From NCBI RefSeq assembly GCF_007109405.1, contig NZ_VJOY01000004.1, positions 1-64,000 of the forward strand: a stretch of DNA of 64,000 nucleotides, in the 5' to 3' direction. The stretch is from Pseudomonas mangiferae. Lineage in GTDB: Bacteria; Pseudomonadota; Gammaproteobacteria; Pseudomonadales; Pseudomonadaceae. The position numbers were made by a program, and so were the translations under genes. Below are positions 44,556 through 53,980 of the stretch, piece by piece (within the stretch, counting starts at the first letter, position 1; each line of letters begins with the position of its first letter). The notes beneath the pieces were generated by a model. That model was given only the letters and a program-made list of their open reading frames with translations, ran no database searches and had not been told where the DNA came from.

Positions 44556-47035
44556 AGGGGCTGGAGCGGGGCCGGGGCTGGCGCGTCGTCCCGCTGCTGG
44601 CCGGGCTGTCGCTGCTGGGCGCGGCGCAGGCCGCGGAGGAGCGGGCTCGCGACCCTGAGCCTACGCGCGGCCGCGCGACGGACGTCACCCTCCCGGGCGC
44701 CATCGCGTCGCGCGTTGCTACGTCGGGCGTCGGCACGTCGCGCGTCGCTACGTCGGGCGTCGGCACGTCGGATGACGAGACGGCCGGCCGGCTGACCCTG
44801 GAGGACACCACGGTCACCGCGCGGCGCCGGGAGGAACGTGCCGACGCGGTGCCCATGGCCCTGACCGTGGTGGACGGCGAGGCGCTCGACCAGGGTGGCC
44901 GTCACCGCCTGCAGGACGTCCAGCGCCAGGTGCCGGGCCTGGTGGTTTCCGGCCACGGGCCGCGCTACGCCGGCTTCGGCCTGCGCGGTTTCGGCGCCAC
45001 CGCCTACAACGACGGCCTCGACGGCAGCGTCGGGGTGTTCGTCGACGGGGTCTACCTGGGGCGCCAGGGCATGGCCTTCTCCGACCTGCTGGACGTGGAG
45101 CGCATCGAGGTGCTGCGGGGCCCCCAGGGCACCCTGTTCGGCCGCAACACCAGCGCCGGCGCACTGAACGTGGTGACCCGCCAGCCGACCCCCTATTTCG
45201 AGGCGGAAGGGGAGACCCAGCAGGGCGACTACGGCCTCCACCAGTACCGCGGCAGTGTCTCCGGGCCATTGCTGGACGGTGTGCTGGCGGGCCGCCTGAG
45301 CGCCTTCCAGCGCACCCGCGATGGCTGGGTCGACAACCGCTACGACGGCTCCACCCTCAACGGTGTCGACAGCGAGGGCTGGCGCGGCCAGTTGCTGTGG
45401 ACCCCGACCGACGCCTTCAGCGCCCGGCTGATCGGCGAGCACGGTGTCGAGGACGACGACGGCAATGCGCTGATGGCCAGCCACTACGGCCCCCAGACCC
45501 TGGCGCGCGCCGAGTACATGGGCTATCGCCTGCTGGACAGCGACCCGCAACGGCGGCGGGTCGCCCTCAACACCCCGGTCCGCACCCGGACCCGCCAGGA
45601 CGCCGTGTCCCTGGAGCTGAACCTCGACCTCGGCGACGACCTGCGCTTCACCAGCCTCAGCGCCTACCGCGACTGGGCCTACCGCGACGGCCGCGATGGT
45701 GACGGCCAGGCCCTGGACATCGCCTCGCGGGCGGCTACCGACCTGGACCAGCACCAGGTCAGCCAGGAATTCCGCCTGAACGGCCATGCCGGCGAGGACG
45801 TGGACTACGTCGTCGGCCTCTATTACCTGCGCCAGCACCTCAACCGCGGCGTGCAGGTGAACTTCGGCGACGATGCCGCCGCCTGGTTCCTCGGCGACGT
45901 GGAATTGTTCCGCCAACTGGGGGTGCCCCGGGACGCGGTTCCCGCCGGGCTGCTCAGTGGCGGCGTGCAGACCTTCGACGGCGAGCAGGTGGGCGACAGC
46001 CGCGCCGCCTTCGGCCAGCTCACCTGGCGGCCGCTGCCGCGGCTGGCCGTGGACCTGGGCCTGCGCTACACCCGCGAGCGCAAGCAGGGCGGGATCTCCC
46101 GCCGGGTCACCGGCCTGGCGCCCCTGGGGGACGACCTGCTGTCGCAGATCGCCGGGCCGATCCTGCGGGACGTGGCCCTGGGCGGGCGTTACGACCGCCG
46201 CGACCGGCTGGAGGAGGGCAATGTGTCCGGCCTGCTGGGGCTGAGCTATCGCTTCACCGACACGGTGCTCGGCTATGTCAATGGGTCGCGGGGCTACAAG
46301 GCCGGCGGGATCAACCTGGACGTGGTGGGCAGCTGGGTCTCGCCGACCTTCGGCGACGAGCGCGCCACCTCCCTGGAGGCGGGCCTGAAGACCCGTTTCT
46401 GGGACGATCGCGCGCGGCTCGACCTGGCCGTGTACCAGACCGACGTGGACGACTACCAGGCTCTCACCTACAGCCCGCCGGAGGGGCCCTTCGACCCGCC
46501 CCTGCGGGACAACCTGATCAACGTCGGCCAGGTGCGCCTGCGGGGCATCGAGCTGGACTCCGCCTGGCGCCTGCACCCACGCCTGGACCTGCGCCTGGGG
46601 GTGGCCTGGAGCGACGCCCGCTACCGGGACTTCCCCAACGCCCCCTGCGCCCCGGGCAGCGGCGCCTGGACCTGCGACCTGGCCGGCCAGCGGCTGTACA
46701 ACGCTCCGGAGTGGAACGCCAGCAGCGGCCTGGACTACCGCCACCCCCTGGACGCGGGGCTGGAAGCCTACGCCGGCGTCGACTACAGCTTCCGCAGCGG
46801 TTACTTCGGCACCCTGGAGGGTGGCGCGGGCAGCTACCAGCCGGCCTACGGCCTCACCGACCTGCGGCTCGGCCTGCGCCGCGCGGACCGGGGCTGGGAG
46901 GTGGAGGGCTGGGTGCGCAACCTGTTCGACCGGGCCTACGTGGACGCGGTCTACACCTCCCTGGGCAGCGGCGACTACCTGGTGCTGCCCGGCGAGCCGC
47001 GAACCCTCGGGGTGAGCCTGCGGGCCCGCTACTGA
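44552..47035 (+). CDS. TonB-dependent outer-membrane receptor
   Basis: An 827-residue receptor. The start is the GTG at 44552, overlapping the kinase stop. A signal peptide (LAGLSLLGAAQAA) is followed by a low-complexity linker with a duplicated VATSGVGTS unit. The TonB box region is TLEDTTVTARRREE (~85). The plug domain has LQDVQRQVPGLVV and EVLRGPQGTLFGRNTSAGALNVVTR, and a 22-strand barrel follows to the end, FSLRARY-type terminal strand (VSLRARY). It resembles the receptors that take up siderophores or large organic nutrients. Being the last gene of the exosortase operon, it may import a substrate that the surface protein binds or that the kinase senses. Confidence 0.92.
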   Translation: MKGLERGRGWRVVPLLAGLSLLGAAQAAEERARDPEPTRGRATDVTLPGAIASRVATSGVGTSRVATSGVGTSDDETAGRLTLEDTTVTARRREERADAVPMALTVVDGEALDQGGRHRLQDVQRQVPGLVVSGHGPRYAGFGLRGFGATAYNDGLDGSVGVFVDGVYLGRQGMAFSDLLDVERIEVLRGPQGTLFGRNTSAGALNVVTRQPTPYFEAEGETQQGDYGLHQYRGSVSGPLLDGVLAGRLSAFQRTRDGWVDNRYDGSTLNGVDSEGWRGQLLWTPTDAFSARLIGEHGVEDDDGNALMASHYGPQTLARAEYMGYRLLDSDPQRRRVALNTPVRTRTRQDAVSLELNLDLGDDLRFTSLSAYRDWAYRDGRDGDGQALDIASRAATDLDQHQVSQEFRLNGHAGEDVDYVVGLYYLRQHLNRGVQVNFGDDAAAWFLGDVELFRQLGVPRDAVPAGLLSGGVQTFDGEQVGDSRAAFGQLTWRPLPRLAVDLGLRYTRERKQGGISRRVTGLAPLGDDLLSQIAGPILRDVALGGRYDRRDRLEEGNVSGLLGLSYRFTDTVLGYVNGSRGYKAGGINLDVVGSWVSPTFGDERATSLEAGLKTRFWDDRARLDLAVYQTDVDDYQALTYSPPEGPFDPPLRDNLINVGQVRLRGIELDSAWRLHPRLDLRLGVAWSDARYRDFPNAPCAPGSGAWTCDLAGQRLYNAPEWNASSGLDYRHPLDAGLEAYAGVDYSFRSGYFGTLEGGAGSYQPAYGLTDLRLGLRRADRGWEVEGWVRNLFDRAYVDAVYTSLGSGDYLVLPGEPRTLGVSLRARY
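44713..44772. repeat. Two 30-bp direct repeats in the N-terminal linker of the TonB receptor
   Basis: Units at 44713-44742 and 44743-44772 share CGT(T/C)GCTACGTCGGGCGTCG and CACGTCG. They differ at the fourth base and the last two. Each encodes ten residues, VATSGVGTS plus one. The stretch lies between signal peptide and TonB box, where length changes would be tolerated. Confidence 0.85.
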
Positions 47036-47130
47036 ACCCCGCGCCCATCGGGGCGATAAAGGCAAGTGGTTGTCCTCCACCGGACGACGTAGGAGAATTG
47101 CGCGTTTTCCGTAGCCCCCTGCGACCCTGA

Positions 47131-48405
47131 ATGGCCTTTCTCGCTCTCGGTATCAACCACAAGACCGCGTCGGTGGATGTGCGCGAACGCGTGGCGTTCA
47201 CCCCCGAGCAGATGGTCGAGGCGTTGCAGCAGGTATGCCGGCTCACCCCCAGCCGCGAGGCGGCGATCCTCTCCACCTGCAACCGCAGCGAGCTGTACCT
47301 GGAGCAGAGCGAGCCGGACGCCGACGAGGTGCTGCGCTGGCTGGCCGACTACCACCGCCTGAGCCCCGACGAGCTGCGCGCCTGCGCCTACGTGCACCAG
47401 GACGACGAGGCGGTGCGGCACATGATGCGGGTGGCCTCCGGGCTGGATTCCATGGTCCTGGGCGAGCCGCAGATCCTCGGCCAGATGAAGTCGGCCTACG
47501 CCGTGGCCCGCGAGGCCGGTACCGTCGGCCCGCTGCTGGGGCGGCTGTTCCAGGCCACCTTCAGCACCGCCAAGAGCGTGCGCACCGACACTGCCATCGG
47601 CGAGAACCCGGTCTCGGTGGCCTTCGCCGCGGTGAGCCTGGCCCGGCAGATCTTCGCCGACCTGCACCGCAGCCAGGCGCTGCTGATCGGCGCCGGCGAG
47701 ACCATCACCCTGGTGGCGCGCCACCTGCACGAGCAGGGCATCAAGCGCATCGTGGTGGCCAACCGCACCCTGGAGCGGGCCAGCCTGCTGGCCGAGCAGT
47801 TCGGCGCCCACGCGGTGCTGCTGGCGGACATCCCCCAGGAACTGGCCCACAGCGACATCGTCATCAGTTCCACCGCCAGCCAGTTGCCGATCCTCGGCAA
47901 GGGCGCGGTGGAGCGCGCGCTGAAGATGCGCCGGCACAAGCCGATGTTCATGGTGGACATCGCCGTGCCCCGGGACATCGAGCCCGAGGTGGGCGAGCTG
48001 GACGACGTCTACCTGTACACCGTCGACGACCTCCACGAAGTGGTCGCGGAGAACCTCAAGAGCCGCCAGGGCGCGGCCATGGCGGCCGAGGAGCTGGTCA
48101 GCGCCGGCGCCGAGGACTTCATGCTGCGCCTGCGGGAGCTGGCCGCGGTGGACGTGCTCCGGGCCTACCGCCAGCAGGCCGAGCGCCTGCGCGACGACGA
48201 GTTGGCCCGCGCCCAGCGCATGCTGGCCAACGGCGCGGCCGCCGAGGACGTGCTGGCGCAACTGGCCCGCGGCCTCACCAACAAGCTGCTGCACGCCCCC
48301 AGCGTGAAGCTGAAGAAGATCTCCGCCGACGGCCGCTTCGAAGCGCTGGCGGTGGCCCAGGAGCTGTTCGCCCTCGACGAGGGCCCCGCCTCGGACAAGC
48401 CATGA
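47131..48405 (+). CDS. hemA: Glutamyl-tRNA reductase
   Basis: A 424-residue enzyme making glutamate-1-semialdehyde from Glu-tRNA(Glu), the first committed step of C5 tetrapyrrole synthesis. The catalytic C50 lies in STCNRSELY. The NADPH-binding [13 protein letters not shown] segment is near residue 190, and the C-terminal dimerisation helix is intact. The start [13 protein letters not shown] is the standard one. It is first in the order hemA-prfA-prmC-moeB-murI. Its stop overlaps the prfA start by four bases. Confidence 0.97.
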   Translation: MAFLALGINHKTASVDVRERVAFTPEQMVEALQQVCRLTPSREAAILSTCNRSELYLEQSEPDADEVLRWLADYHRLSPDELRACAYVHQDDEAVRHMMRVASGLDSMVLGEPQILGQMKSAYAVAREAGTVGPLLGRLFQATFSTAKSVRTDTAIGENPVSVAFAAVSLARQIFADLHRSQALLIGAGETITLVARHLHEQGIKRIVVANRTLERASLLAEQFGAHAVLLADIPQELAHSDIVISSTASQLPILGKGAVERALKMRRHKPMFMVDIAVPRDIEPEVGELDDVYLYTVDDLHEVVAENLKSRQGAAMAAEELVSAGAEDFMLRLRELAAVDVLRAYRQQAERLRDDELARAQRMLANGAAAEDVLAQLARGLTNKLLHAPSVKLKKISADGRFEALAVAQELFALDEGPASDKP

Positions 48406-49484
48406 AAGCGTCGTTGCTCAACAAGCTGGACATCCTGCAGGACCGCTACGAGGAGCTCACCGCGCTGCTCGGCGACGCCGAGGTGATCGCCGACCAGGGC
48501 CGCTTCCGCGCCTACTCGCGGGAGTACGCCGAGGTGGAGCCGGTGATCCTCGCCTACCGCGAGCGCTGCAAGGTGCAGGCGGACCTGGAGGGCGCCCAGG
48601 CGCTGCTCAAGGACAGCGACCCGGACCTGCGGGCCATGGCCGAGGAGGAAGTGGGCGAGGCCCGCGAGCGCCTGGTGGAGCTGGAGGCGCGCCTGCAGCG
48701 CATGCTCCTGCCGAAGGACCCCAACGACGGCCGCAACGTGTTCCTCGAGGTCCGCGCCGGCACCGGCGGCGACGAGGCGGCGATCTTCTCCGGCGACCTG
48801 TTCCGCATGTATTCGCGCTACGCCGAGCGCCAGGGCTGGCGGGTGGAGATCCTCTCCGAGAGCCCCGGCGAGCATGGCGGCTACAAGGAAGTCATCGCCC
48901 GGGTCGAGGGCGACAGCGTCTACGCCAAGCTGAAGTTCGAGTCCGGCGCCCACCGCGTGCAGCGGGTCCCGGAGACCGAGTCCCAGGGCCGCATCCACAC
49001 CTCCGCCTGCACCGTGGCGGTGTTGCCGGAGCCGGACGAGCAGGCGGCCATCGAGATCAACCCGGCGGACCTGCGGGTCGACACCTACCGCTCCTCCGGC
49101 GCCGGCGGCCAGCACGTGAACAAGACCGACTCGGCGATCCGCATCACCCATATCCCTTCGGGGATCGTCGTCGAATGCCAGGAAGAGCGCTCCCAGCACA
49201 AGAACCGCGCCAAGGCCATGGCCTGGCTGGCGGCGCGCCTGGAAGACCAGCGGGACGCCGCCGCCCACAAGGAAATCTCCGACACCCGCCGCCTGCTGGT
49301 GGGGTCGGGCGACCGTTCCGAGCGCATTCGTACCTACAACTTCCCCCAGGGCCGGGTCACCGACCACCGCATCAACCTGACGCTGTATTCCCTCAATGAG
49401 GTGATCGGCGGCGCGGTGGACCAGGTGATCGAACCCCTGCTGCTGGAGTACCAGGCCGACCAGCTGGCGGCCCTGGGAGACTGA
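48402..49484 (+). CDS. prfA: Peptide chain release factor 1
   Basis: A 360-residue class I release factor that ends translation at UAA and UAG. It has the catalytic [15 protein letters not shown] with GGQ (~232-234). The stop-codon-reading region in domain 2 is present. Length is the same as E. coli RF1. The ATG at 48402 overlaps hemA. It is followed two bases later by prmC, which methylates the glutamine of GGQ. Confidence 0.97.
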   Translation: MKASLLNKLDILQDRYEELTALLGDAEVIADQGRFRAYSREYAEVEPVILAYRERCKVQADLEGAQALLKDSDPDLRAMAEEEVGEARERLVELEARLQRMLLPKDPNDGRNVFLEVRAGTGGDEAAIFSGDLFRMYSRYAERQGWRVEILSESPGEHGGYKEVIARVEGDSVYAKLKFESGAHRVQRVPETESQGRIHTSACTVAVLPEPDEQAAIEINPADLRVDTYRSSGAGGQHVNKTDSAIRITHIPSGIVVECQEERSQHKNRAKAMAWLAARLEDQRDAAAHKEISDTRRLLVGSGDRSERIRTYNFPQGRVTDHRINLTLYSLNEVIGGAVDQVIEPLLLEYQADQLAALGD

Positions 49485-49486
49485 CC

Positions 49487-50314
49487 ATGACCACCCTCTG
49501 CTCCCTGCTCGCCACCGCGAGCCTGCCGGAATCGCCCACCGCACGCCTGGACGCCGAGCTGCTGCTGGCCGCCGCCCTGGGCAAGCCGCGCAGCTACCTG
49601 CACACCTGGCCCGAGCGCATCGCCCCGCGCGAGGTGGCCACGGCCTTCGCCGAGTCCCTGGCACGGCGCCAGCGCGGCGAGCCGGTGGCCTACATCCTCG
49701 GCCGCCAGGGCTTCTGGAGCCTCGACCTGGAGGTGGAGCCCCATACCCTGATCCCCCGGGCCGACACCGAGCTGCTGGTGGAGGCCGCCTTGGCGTGCGC
49801 CGCGGCGACCCCGGCGCGGGTCCTCGACCTGGGGACCGGCAGCGGCGCCATCGCCCTGGCCCTGGCCAGCGAGCGGCCGGCCTGGCAGGTGTGCGGCGTC
49901 GACCGCGTGCCCGAGGCGGTGGCCCTGGCCGAGCGCAACCGCCAGCGGCTGGGCCTGGACAACGCCCGCTTCTGCGCCAGCCACTGGTTCTCCGCCCTGG
50001 CCGGCGAGCGCTTCGAGCTGATCGTCAGCAACCCCCCCTACATCGCCGCCGAGGACTACCACCTGGGCGAGGGCGACGTGCGTTTCGAGCCCCTCAGCGC
50101 CCTGGTCGCCGGGCCGGACGGCCTCGACGACATCCGCCGGATCGTCGCCGACGCGCCGACGCACCTGGACGCAGGCGGCTGGCTGCTGCTGGAGCACGGC
50201 TTCGACCAGGGGCCGGCGGTGCGCCAGTTGCTGGAAGGCCAGGGCTTCGTCGCCGTGGCCAGCCGCCGCGACCTGGGCGGCCACGAGCGCATCAGCCTCG
50301 GCCAGTGGCGCTGA
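49487..50314 (+). CDS. prmC: Release factor glutamine N5-methyltransferase
   Basis: A 275-residue SAM-dependent methyltransferase (also called HemK) that methylates the GGQ glutamine of RF1 and RF2. SAM motif I is VLDLGTGSGAIALALA near residue 110. The catalytic NPPY is in IVSNPPYIAAED near residue 183. An N-terminal helical substrate-binding domain occupies the first ~75 residues. It is directly coupled to prfA, whose product is its substrate. Confidence 0.96.
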   Translation: MTTLCSLLATASLPESPTARLDAELLLAAALGKPRSYLHTWPERIAPREVATAFAESLARRQRGEPVAYILGRQGFWSLDLEVEPHTLIPRADTELLVEAALACAAATPARVLDLGTGSGAIALALASERPAWQVCGVDRVPEAVALAERNRQRLGLDNARFCASHWFSALAGERFELIVSNPPYIAAEDYHLGEGDVRFEPLSALVAGPDGLDDIRRIVADAPTHLDAGGWLLLEHGFDQGPAVRQLLEGQGFVAVASRRDLGGHERISLGQWR

Positions 50315-50332
50315 GCGCGGAGCGCCCGGGTG

Positions 50333-51088
50333 ATGCTCTCTGACGAGGACCTGCTGCGCTACAGCCGGCAGATTCTGCTGCCGCAGGTAGACATCGATGG
50401 CCAGCTGCGCCTGCGGGACGGCCGCGCGCTGATCGTCGGCCTCGGCGGGCTGGGCTCGCCGGCGGCCCTCTACCTGGCCGCTGCCGGGGTCGGCGAGCTG
50501 CACCTGGCGGACTTCGACCAGGTCGACCTGAGCAACCTGCAGCGCCAGGTGATCCACGACACCGCGGCCCTGGGCCGGCCCAAGGTGGAGTCGGCGGCGC
50601 AGCGCCTGCGCGGCCTGGTGCCGGACCTGCGCCTGCAGCTGCACGGCGCCCTCGACGCCGACACCCTCGCCACTGCGGTGGCGGCGGTGGACGTGGTGCT
50701 GGACTGCTCCGACAACTTCGCCACCCGCGAGGCGGTCAACGCCGCCTGCGTGGCCGCCCGCGTGCCCCTGGTGAGCGGCGCGGCGATCCGCCTGGAAGGC
50801 CAGCTGGCCACCTTCGATCCGCGTCGCGCCGACAGCCCCTGCTACCACTGCCTCTACGGCCAGGGCGGCGACGATGCCCTGACCTGCAGCGAAGCCGGAG
50901 TGATCGGCCCGCTGGTGGGCCTGGTGGGCAGCCTGCAGGCCCTGGAGGCGCTCAAGCTGCTGGCCGCTTTCGGCGAGCCCCTGGTGGGCCGCCTGCTGCT
51001 GGTGGATGCCCTGGGCAGCCGCTTCCGCGAGCTGAAGGTGCGGCGCGATCCGGCCTGCGCCGTGTGCGGGGGTGCCCATGGCCAGTGA
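50333..51088 (+). CDS. moeB: Molybdopterin-synthase adenylyltransferase MoeB
   Basis: A 251-residue E1-like enzyme. MoeB adenylates the C-terminus of MoaD in molybdopterin synthesis. It has the nucleotide loop [21 protein letters not shown] (~29-49), the R finger in [18 protein letters not shown], and zinc cysteines CYHC and CAVC. There is no rhodanese domain. I start at the ATG at 50333 ([13 protein letters not shown]); the GTG three bases earlier is also possible. Its last 11 bases overlap the murI start. Confidence 0.94.
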   Translation: MLSDEDLLRYSRQILLPQVDIDGQLRLRDGRALIVGLGGLGSPAALYLAAAGVGELHLADFDQVDLSNLQRQVIHDTAALGRPKVESAAQRLRGLVPDLRLQLHGALDADTLATAVAAVDVVLDCSDNFATREAVNAACVAARVPLVSGAAIRLEGQLATFDPRRADSPCYHCLYGQGGDDALTCSEAGVIGPLVGLVGSLQALEALKLLAAFGEPLVGRLLLVDALGSRFRELKVRRDPACAVCGGAHGQ

Positions 51089-51872
51089 GGCGCCGGTCGG
51101 GGTCTTCGATTCCGGCGTCGGCGGCCTCTCGGTGCTGGCCGAGATTCGCCGCGAGCTGCCCGCCGAAAGCCTGTTCTACGTCGCCGATGGCGGTCACATT
51201 CCCTACGGCGAGAAGAGCCCGGCCTATATCCGCGAGCGCTGCCGCCACGTCGCCGCGTTCCTCCGGGAGCGGGGCGCCAAGGCCCTGGTGCTGGCCTGCA
51301 ACACCGCGACGGTGGCCGCCGTCGCCGACCTGCGCGCCTGCTACCCGGACTGGCCGATCGTCGGCATGGAGCCGGCGGTGAAGCCGGCGGCGGCCGCCAC
51401 CCGGGTCGGCACGGTGGGCGTGCTAGCCACCACCGGAACCCTGCAGAGCGCCCGCTTCGCCGCACTGCTGGACCAGTTCGCCCACGGCGTGCGGGTGGTC
51501 ACCCAGCCCTGCCCGGGGCTGGTGGAGCAGGTGGAGCGGGGCGACCTGGACGGCCCGCGGAGCCGCGCGCTGCTGGCCGGCTTCGTCGAGCCCCTGCTGG
51601 CCGAAGGCTGCGACACGATCATCCTCGGCTGCACCCATTACCCCTTTCTCAAGCCGCTGCTGCGCGAGCTGGTGCCCGAAAGCGTCAGCCTGGTGGACAC
51701 CGGCGCCGCGGTGGCCCGGCGACTGGCCGCGCTGCTGGCCGAGCGCGGCCAGCGGGCGGCCGGCCCGGCAGCGCCGACACGCCTGTGGAGCAGCGGCGAT
51801 CTCCCCGTTTTAAGAGCCATTCTGCCCCGATTGTGGCGAGAACCCGTGGACGTCGAAGCGCTCGATTCCTGA
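51078..51872 (+). CDS. murI: Glutamate racemase
   Basis: A 264-residue cofactor-independent racemase that supplies D-glutamate for peptidoglycan. The two catalytic cysteines are in [11 protein letters not shown] (~75) and LGCTHYPF (~185), and the N-terminal [12 protein letters not shown] loop is intact. I start at the ATG at 51078 inside the moeB end rather than the GTG six bases earlier. Last gene of the hemA-to-murI run. Confidence 0.96.
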   Translation: MASEAPVGVFDSGVGGLSVLAEIRRELPAESLFYVADGGHIPYGEKSPAYIRERCRHVAAFLRERGAKALVLACNTATVAAVADLRACYPDWPIVGMEPAVKPAAAATRVGTVGVLATTGTLQSARFAALLDQFAHGVRVVTQPCPGLVEQVERGDLDGPRSRALLAGFVEPLLAEGCDTIILGCTHYPFLKPLLRELVPESVSLVDTGAAVARRLAALLAERGQRAAGPAAPTRLWSSGDLPVLRAILPRLWREPVDVEALDS

Positions 51873-51963
51873 GGGATTATCTTCTCTGAACGCTTTCACG
51901 TATCGTGGGTCAGTCATGGCAGGTTTTAGCCTGATGCTGGAAACACACATAAGGATGCAAACG

Positions 51964-52485
51964 ATGAAAAAACTCCTCTCTTTGGCCGTGGCAGCGTTGA
52001 TCGCGTCGGGCACCGTGCTCACCAGCCAGGCGGCTGAGCTGGGCGGAGCGGTCGGGGTAACCGGCCAGGGCGACATGACCTATCGCCTGGGCGCCGGCTT
52101 CGATTGGGACAAGAGCTGGATGGAGTCCTCCACCGGTCGCCTCACCGGCTACTGGGACCTGGGCTACACCTACTGGGAAGGCGGCGACCAGGCTGGCGGC
52201 GAGCATTCCCTGTCGTTCGCACCGGTCTTCGTCTACGAGTTCGCCGGCCAGAACGTCAAGCCCTTCATCGAAGCCGGCATCGGTGTCTCGGTGTTCTCCG
52301 CCACCCACGTGGGCGACAAGAACCTGGGCTCGGCCTTCAACTTCGAAGACCGCATCGGCCTGGGCCTGAAGTTCGGCGACACCCAGCGGGTCGGCCTCCG
52401 CGCCACCCACTACTCCAACGCTGGTATCAAGGAGCCCAACGACGGCATCGAGTCCTACGCGCTGTTCTACAGCCACTCGATCTGA
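51964..52485 (+). CDS. pagL: Lipid A 3-O-deacylase PagL
   Basis: A 173-residue outer-membrane enzyme that removes the 3-linked acyl chain of lipid A and alters recognition by host immunity. Residues 1-23 are the signal peptide (cleavage SQA/AE), and the rest is an eight-strand barrel ending in FYSHSI. The catalytic triad is H149, S151 and E163 in the precursor, which are H126, S128 and E140 in the mature form, the numbering I recall for P. aeruginosa PagL. The start MKKLLSLAV at 51964 follows AAGGATGC. It has its own upstream gap of 91 bp, so it may be separately regulated. Confidence 0.94.
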   Translation: MKKLLSLAVAALIASGTVLTSQAAELGGAVGVTGQGDMTYRLGAGFDWDKSWMESSTGRLTGYWDLGYTYWEGGDQAGGEHSLSFAPVFVYEFAGQNVKPFIEAGIGVSVFSATHVGDKNLGSAFNFEDRIGLGLKFGDTQRVGLRATHYSNAGIKEPNDGIESYALFYSHSI

Positions 52486-52525
52486 TCGGGGCGACGCGGC
52501 CGGCACCCGCCGGCCACGCGATACG

Positions 52526-52553
52526 AAAAAGCCGGGCATCTGCCCGGCTTTTT
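52526..52553. terminator. Bidirectional terminator between pagL and phr
   Basis: AAAAAGCCGGGCA and TGCCCGGCTTTTT form a 13-bp perfect stem with a 2-3 nt loop. The A-run on one side and the T-run on the other serve both convergent genes. Confidence 0.9.
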
Positions 52554-53980
52554 CATGCCTGCCCGGCGGGCCGGCGCGGCAGGTCGCGGAACGCCGCCAG
52601 CACCCGTTCCCGGCTTTCCTTGAGGTCCACCAGGGGCGCCGGGTAACCGACAGCCCGGCGTTCCGCCGCGCTGGGCCAGTGGGGATCGCGGCAGTCCTTC
52701 AGTTCCGGCAGCCAGGTGCGCAGGAACCGCCCCTGGGCATCGAAACGACGGGCCTGGCTGACCGGGTTGAACATCCGGAAGTAGGGCACCGCGTCGGTGC
52801 CGGTGGAGGCGCTCCACTGCCAGCCGCCATTGTTGGAAGCGAGGTCGCCGTCGATCAGGTGGCGCATGAAATGGCGCTCGCCTTCGCGCCAGTCGATCAG
52901 CAGGTTCTTGCTGAGGAACATCGCCGCCACCATGCGCAGCCGGTTGTGCATCCAGCCGGTGGCCGCCAGTTGGCGCATCGCTGCGTCCACCAGGGGGATG
53001 CCGGTGCGGCCTTCCTGCCAGGCGAGCAGCTCGTCCGGCGCCCGGCGCCAGGGCAGCGCCTCGGTCTCCGGGCGGAACGCCCGGTGCATCGAGACCCGCG
53101 GGTAGCCCACCAGGACGTGGCGATAGAACTCCCGCCAGAGCAATTCGTCGATCCAGGTCCGCGGGCCCGAGCCGCCGCTGTCCAGTTCGCCGACGTTGGC
53201 CGCCAGGGCCGCGTGCAGGCACTGGCGTACCGACACCGCCCCCACCGCCAGGGGCGCGGAAAGCCGGCTGGTGCCGTCTTCGGCGGGTAGGTCGCGGCCG
53301 CTGTCGTAGTCCTCCAGGGCGCTGTCGGCGAAGGCCTGCAGACGCTCCCGGGCCGCCGCCTCGCCTGCCGGCCAGTCGGCGCGCAGGATGGCGTTGGGCG
53401 GCGCGAACCCCTCGGCTGTGTGGGGCAGCGGGTCGCTGGGAATCGCGGGGCGGCGCTGTGCGGCCGGCACCGGCCGGCACACCGGCGGGGCGGTGCGCAG
53501 CCGCTCCAGGCAGACCCGGCGGAACTGGCCGAACACCTTGAAATAGCCGCCGCCGCGGGTCAGCACGCTACCCGGGGGCAACAGCGTCTGGTCCAGGTGC
53601 AGGCGCCAGGCGACCCCGGCCGACTCCAGGGCTTCGGCCACCGCCGCGTCGCGGCGCTGCTCGTCGACGCCGTACTCCGCGTTGGCCTCCACCGCCGTCA
53701 CCGTCCAGCGCTGGCAGACCGCCGCCAGCGCCGCCGGCGCCTCGCTCCAGGACGCCACCTCGCGCACCAGCAGCGGCACGCCCAGCCGCTCCAGGTCCCC
53801 CGCCAGGGCGGCCAGGGTGCGCAGGCGATAGTCCACCTTGCAGGGCGCCTCGTCGTGGGCGCGCCACTGGGCCGGGCTGTGGAGGAATAGCGCCACGGCC
53901 GGCCCGTCATCCAGGGCCGCGTGCAGGGCGGGGTTGTCGGCGACCCGCAGGTCGTTGCGCAGCCAGACCAGCCGGGTCAT
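52553..53980 (-). CDS. phr: Deoxyribodipyrimidine photolyase
   Basis: A 475-residue class I CPD photolyase that repairs pyrimidine dimers using blue light. The N-terminal Rossmann domain (MTRLVWLRNDLRVADNPAL) binds the antenna cofactor. The C-terminal FAD domain has the conserved WREFYRHVL, NNGGWQW and RMFNPVSQARRFD segments. Its ATG overlaps the stop of the MerR gene upstream (ATGA), so it is the last gene of the light-response operon. The shared terminator lies at its 3' end. Confidence 0.96.
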   Translation of the reverse strand: MTRLVWLRNDLRVADNPALHAALDDGPAVALFLHSPAQWRAHDEAPCKVDYRLRTLAALAGDLERLGVPLLVREVASWSEAPAALAAVCQRWTVTAVEANAEYGVDEQRRDAAVAEALESAGVAWRLHLDQTLLPPGSVLTRGGGYFKVFGQFRRVCLERLRTAPPVCRPVPAAQRRPAIPSDPLPHTAEGFAPPNAILRADWPAGEAAARERLQAFADSALEDYDSGRDLPAEDGTSRLSAPLAVGAVSVRQCLHAALAANVGELDSGGSGPRTWIDELLWREFYRHVLVGYPRVSMHRAFRPETEALPWRRAPDELLAWQEGRTGIPLVDAAMRQLAATGWMHNRLRMVAAMFLSKNLLIDWREGERHFMRHLIDGDLASNNGGWQWSASTGTDAVPYFRMFNPVSQARRFDAQGRFLRTWLPELKDCRDPHWPSAAERRAVGYPAPLVDLKESRERVLAAFRDLPRRPAGQA

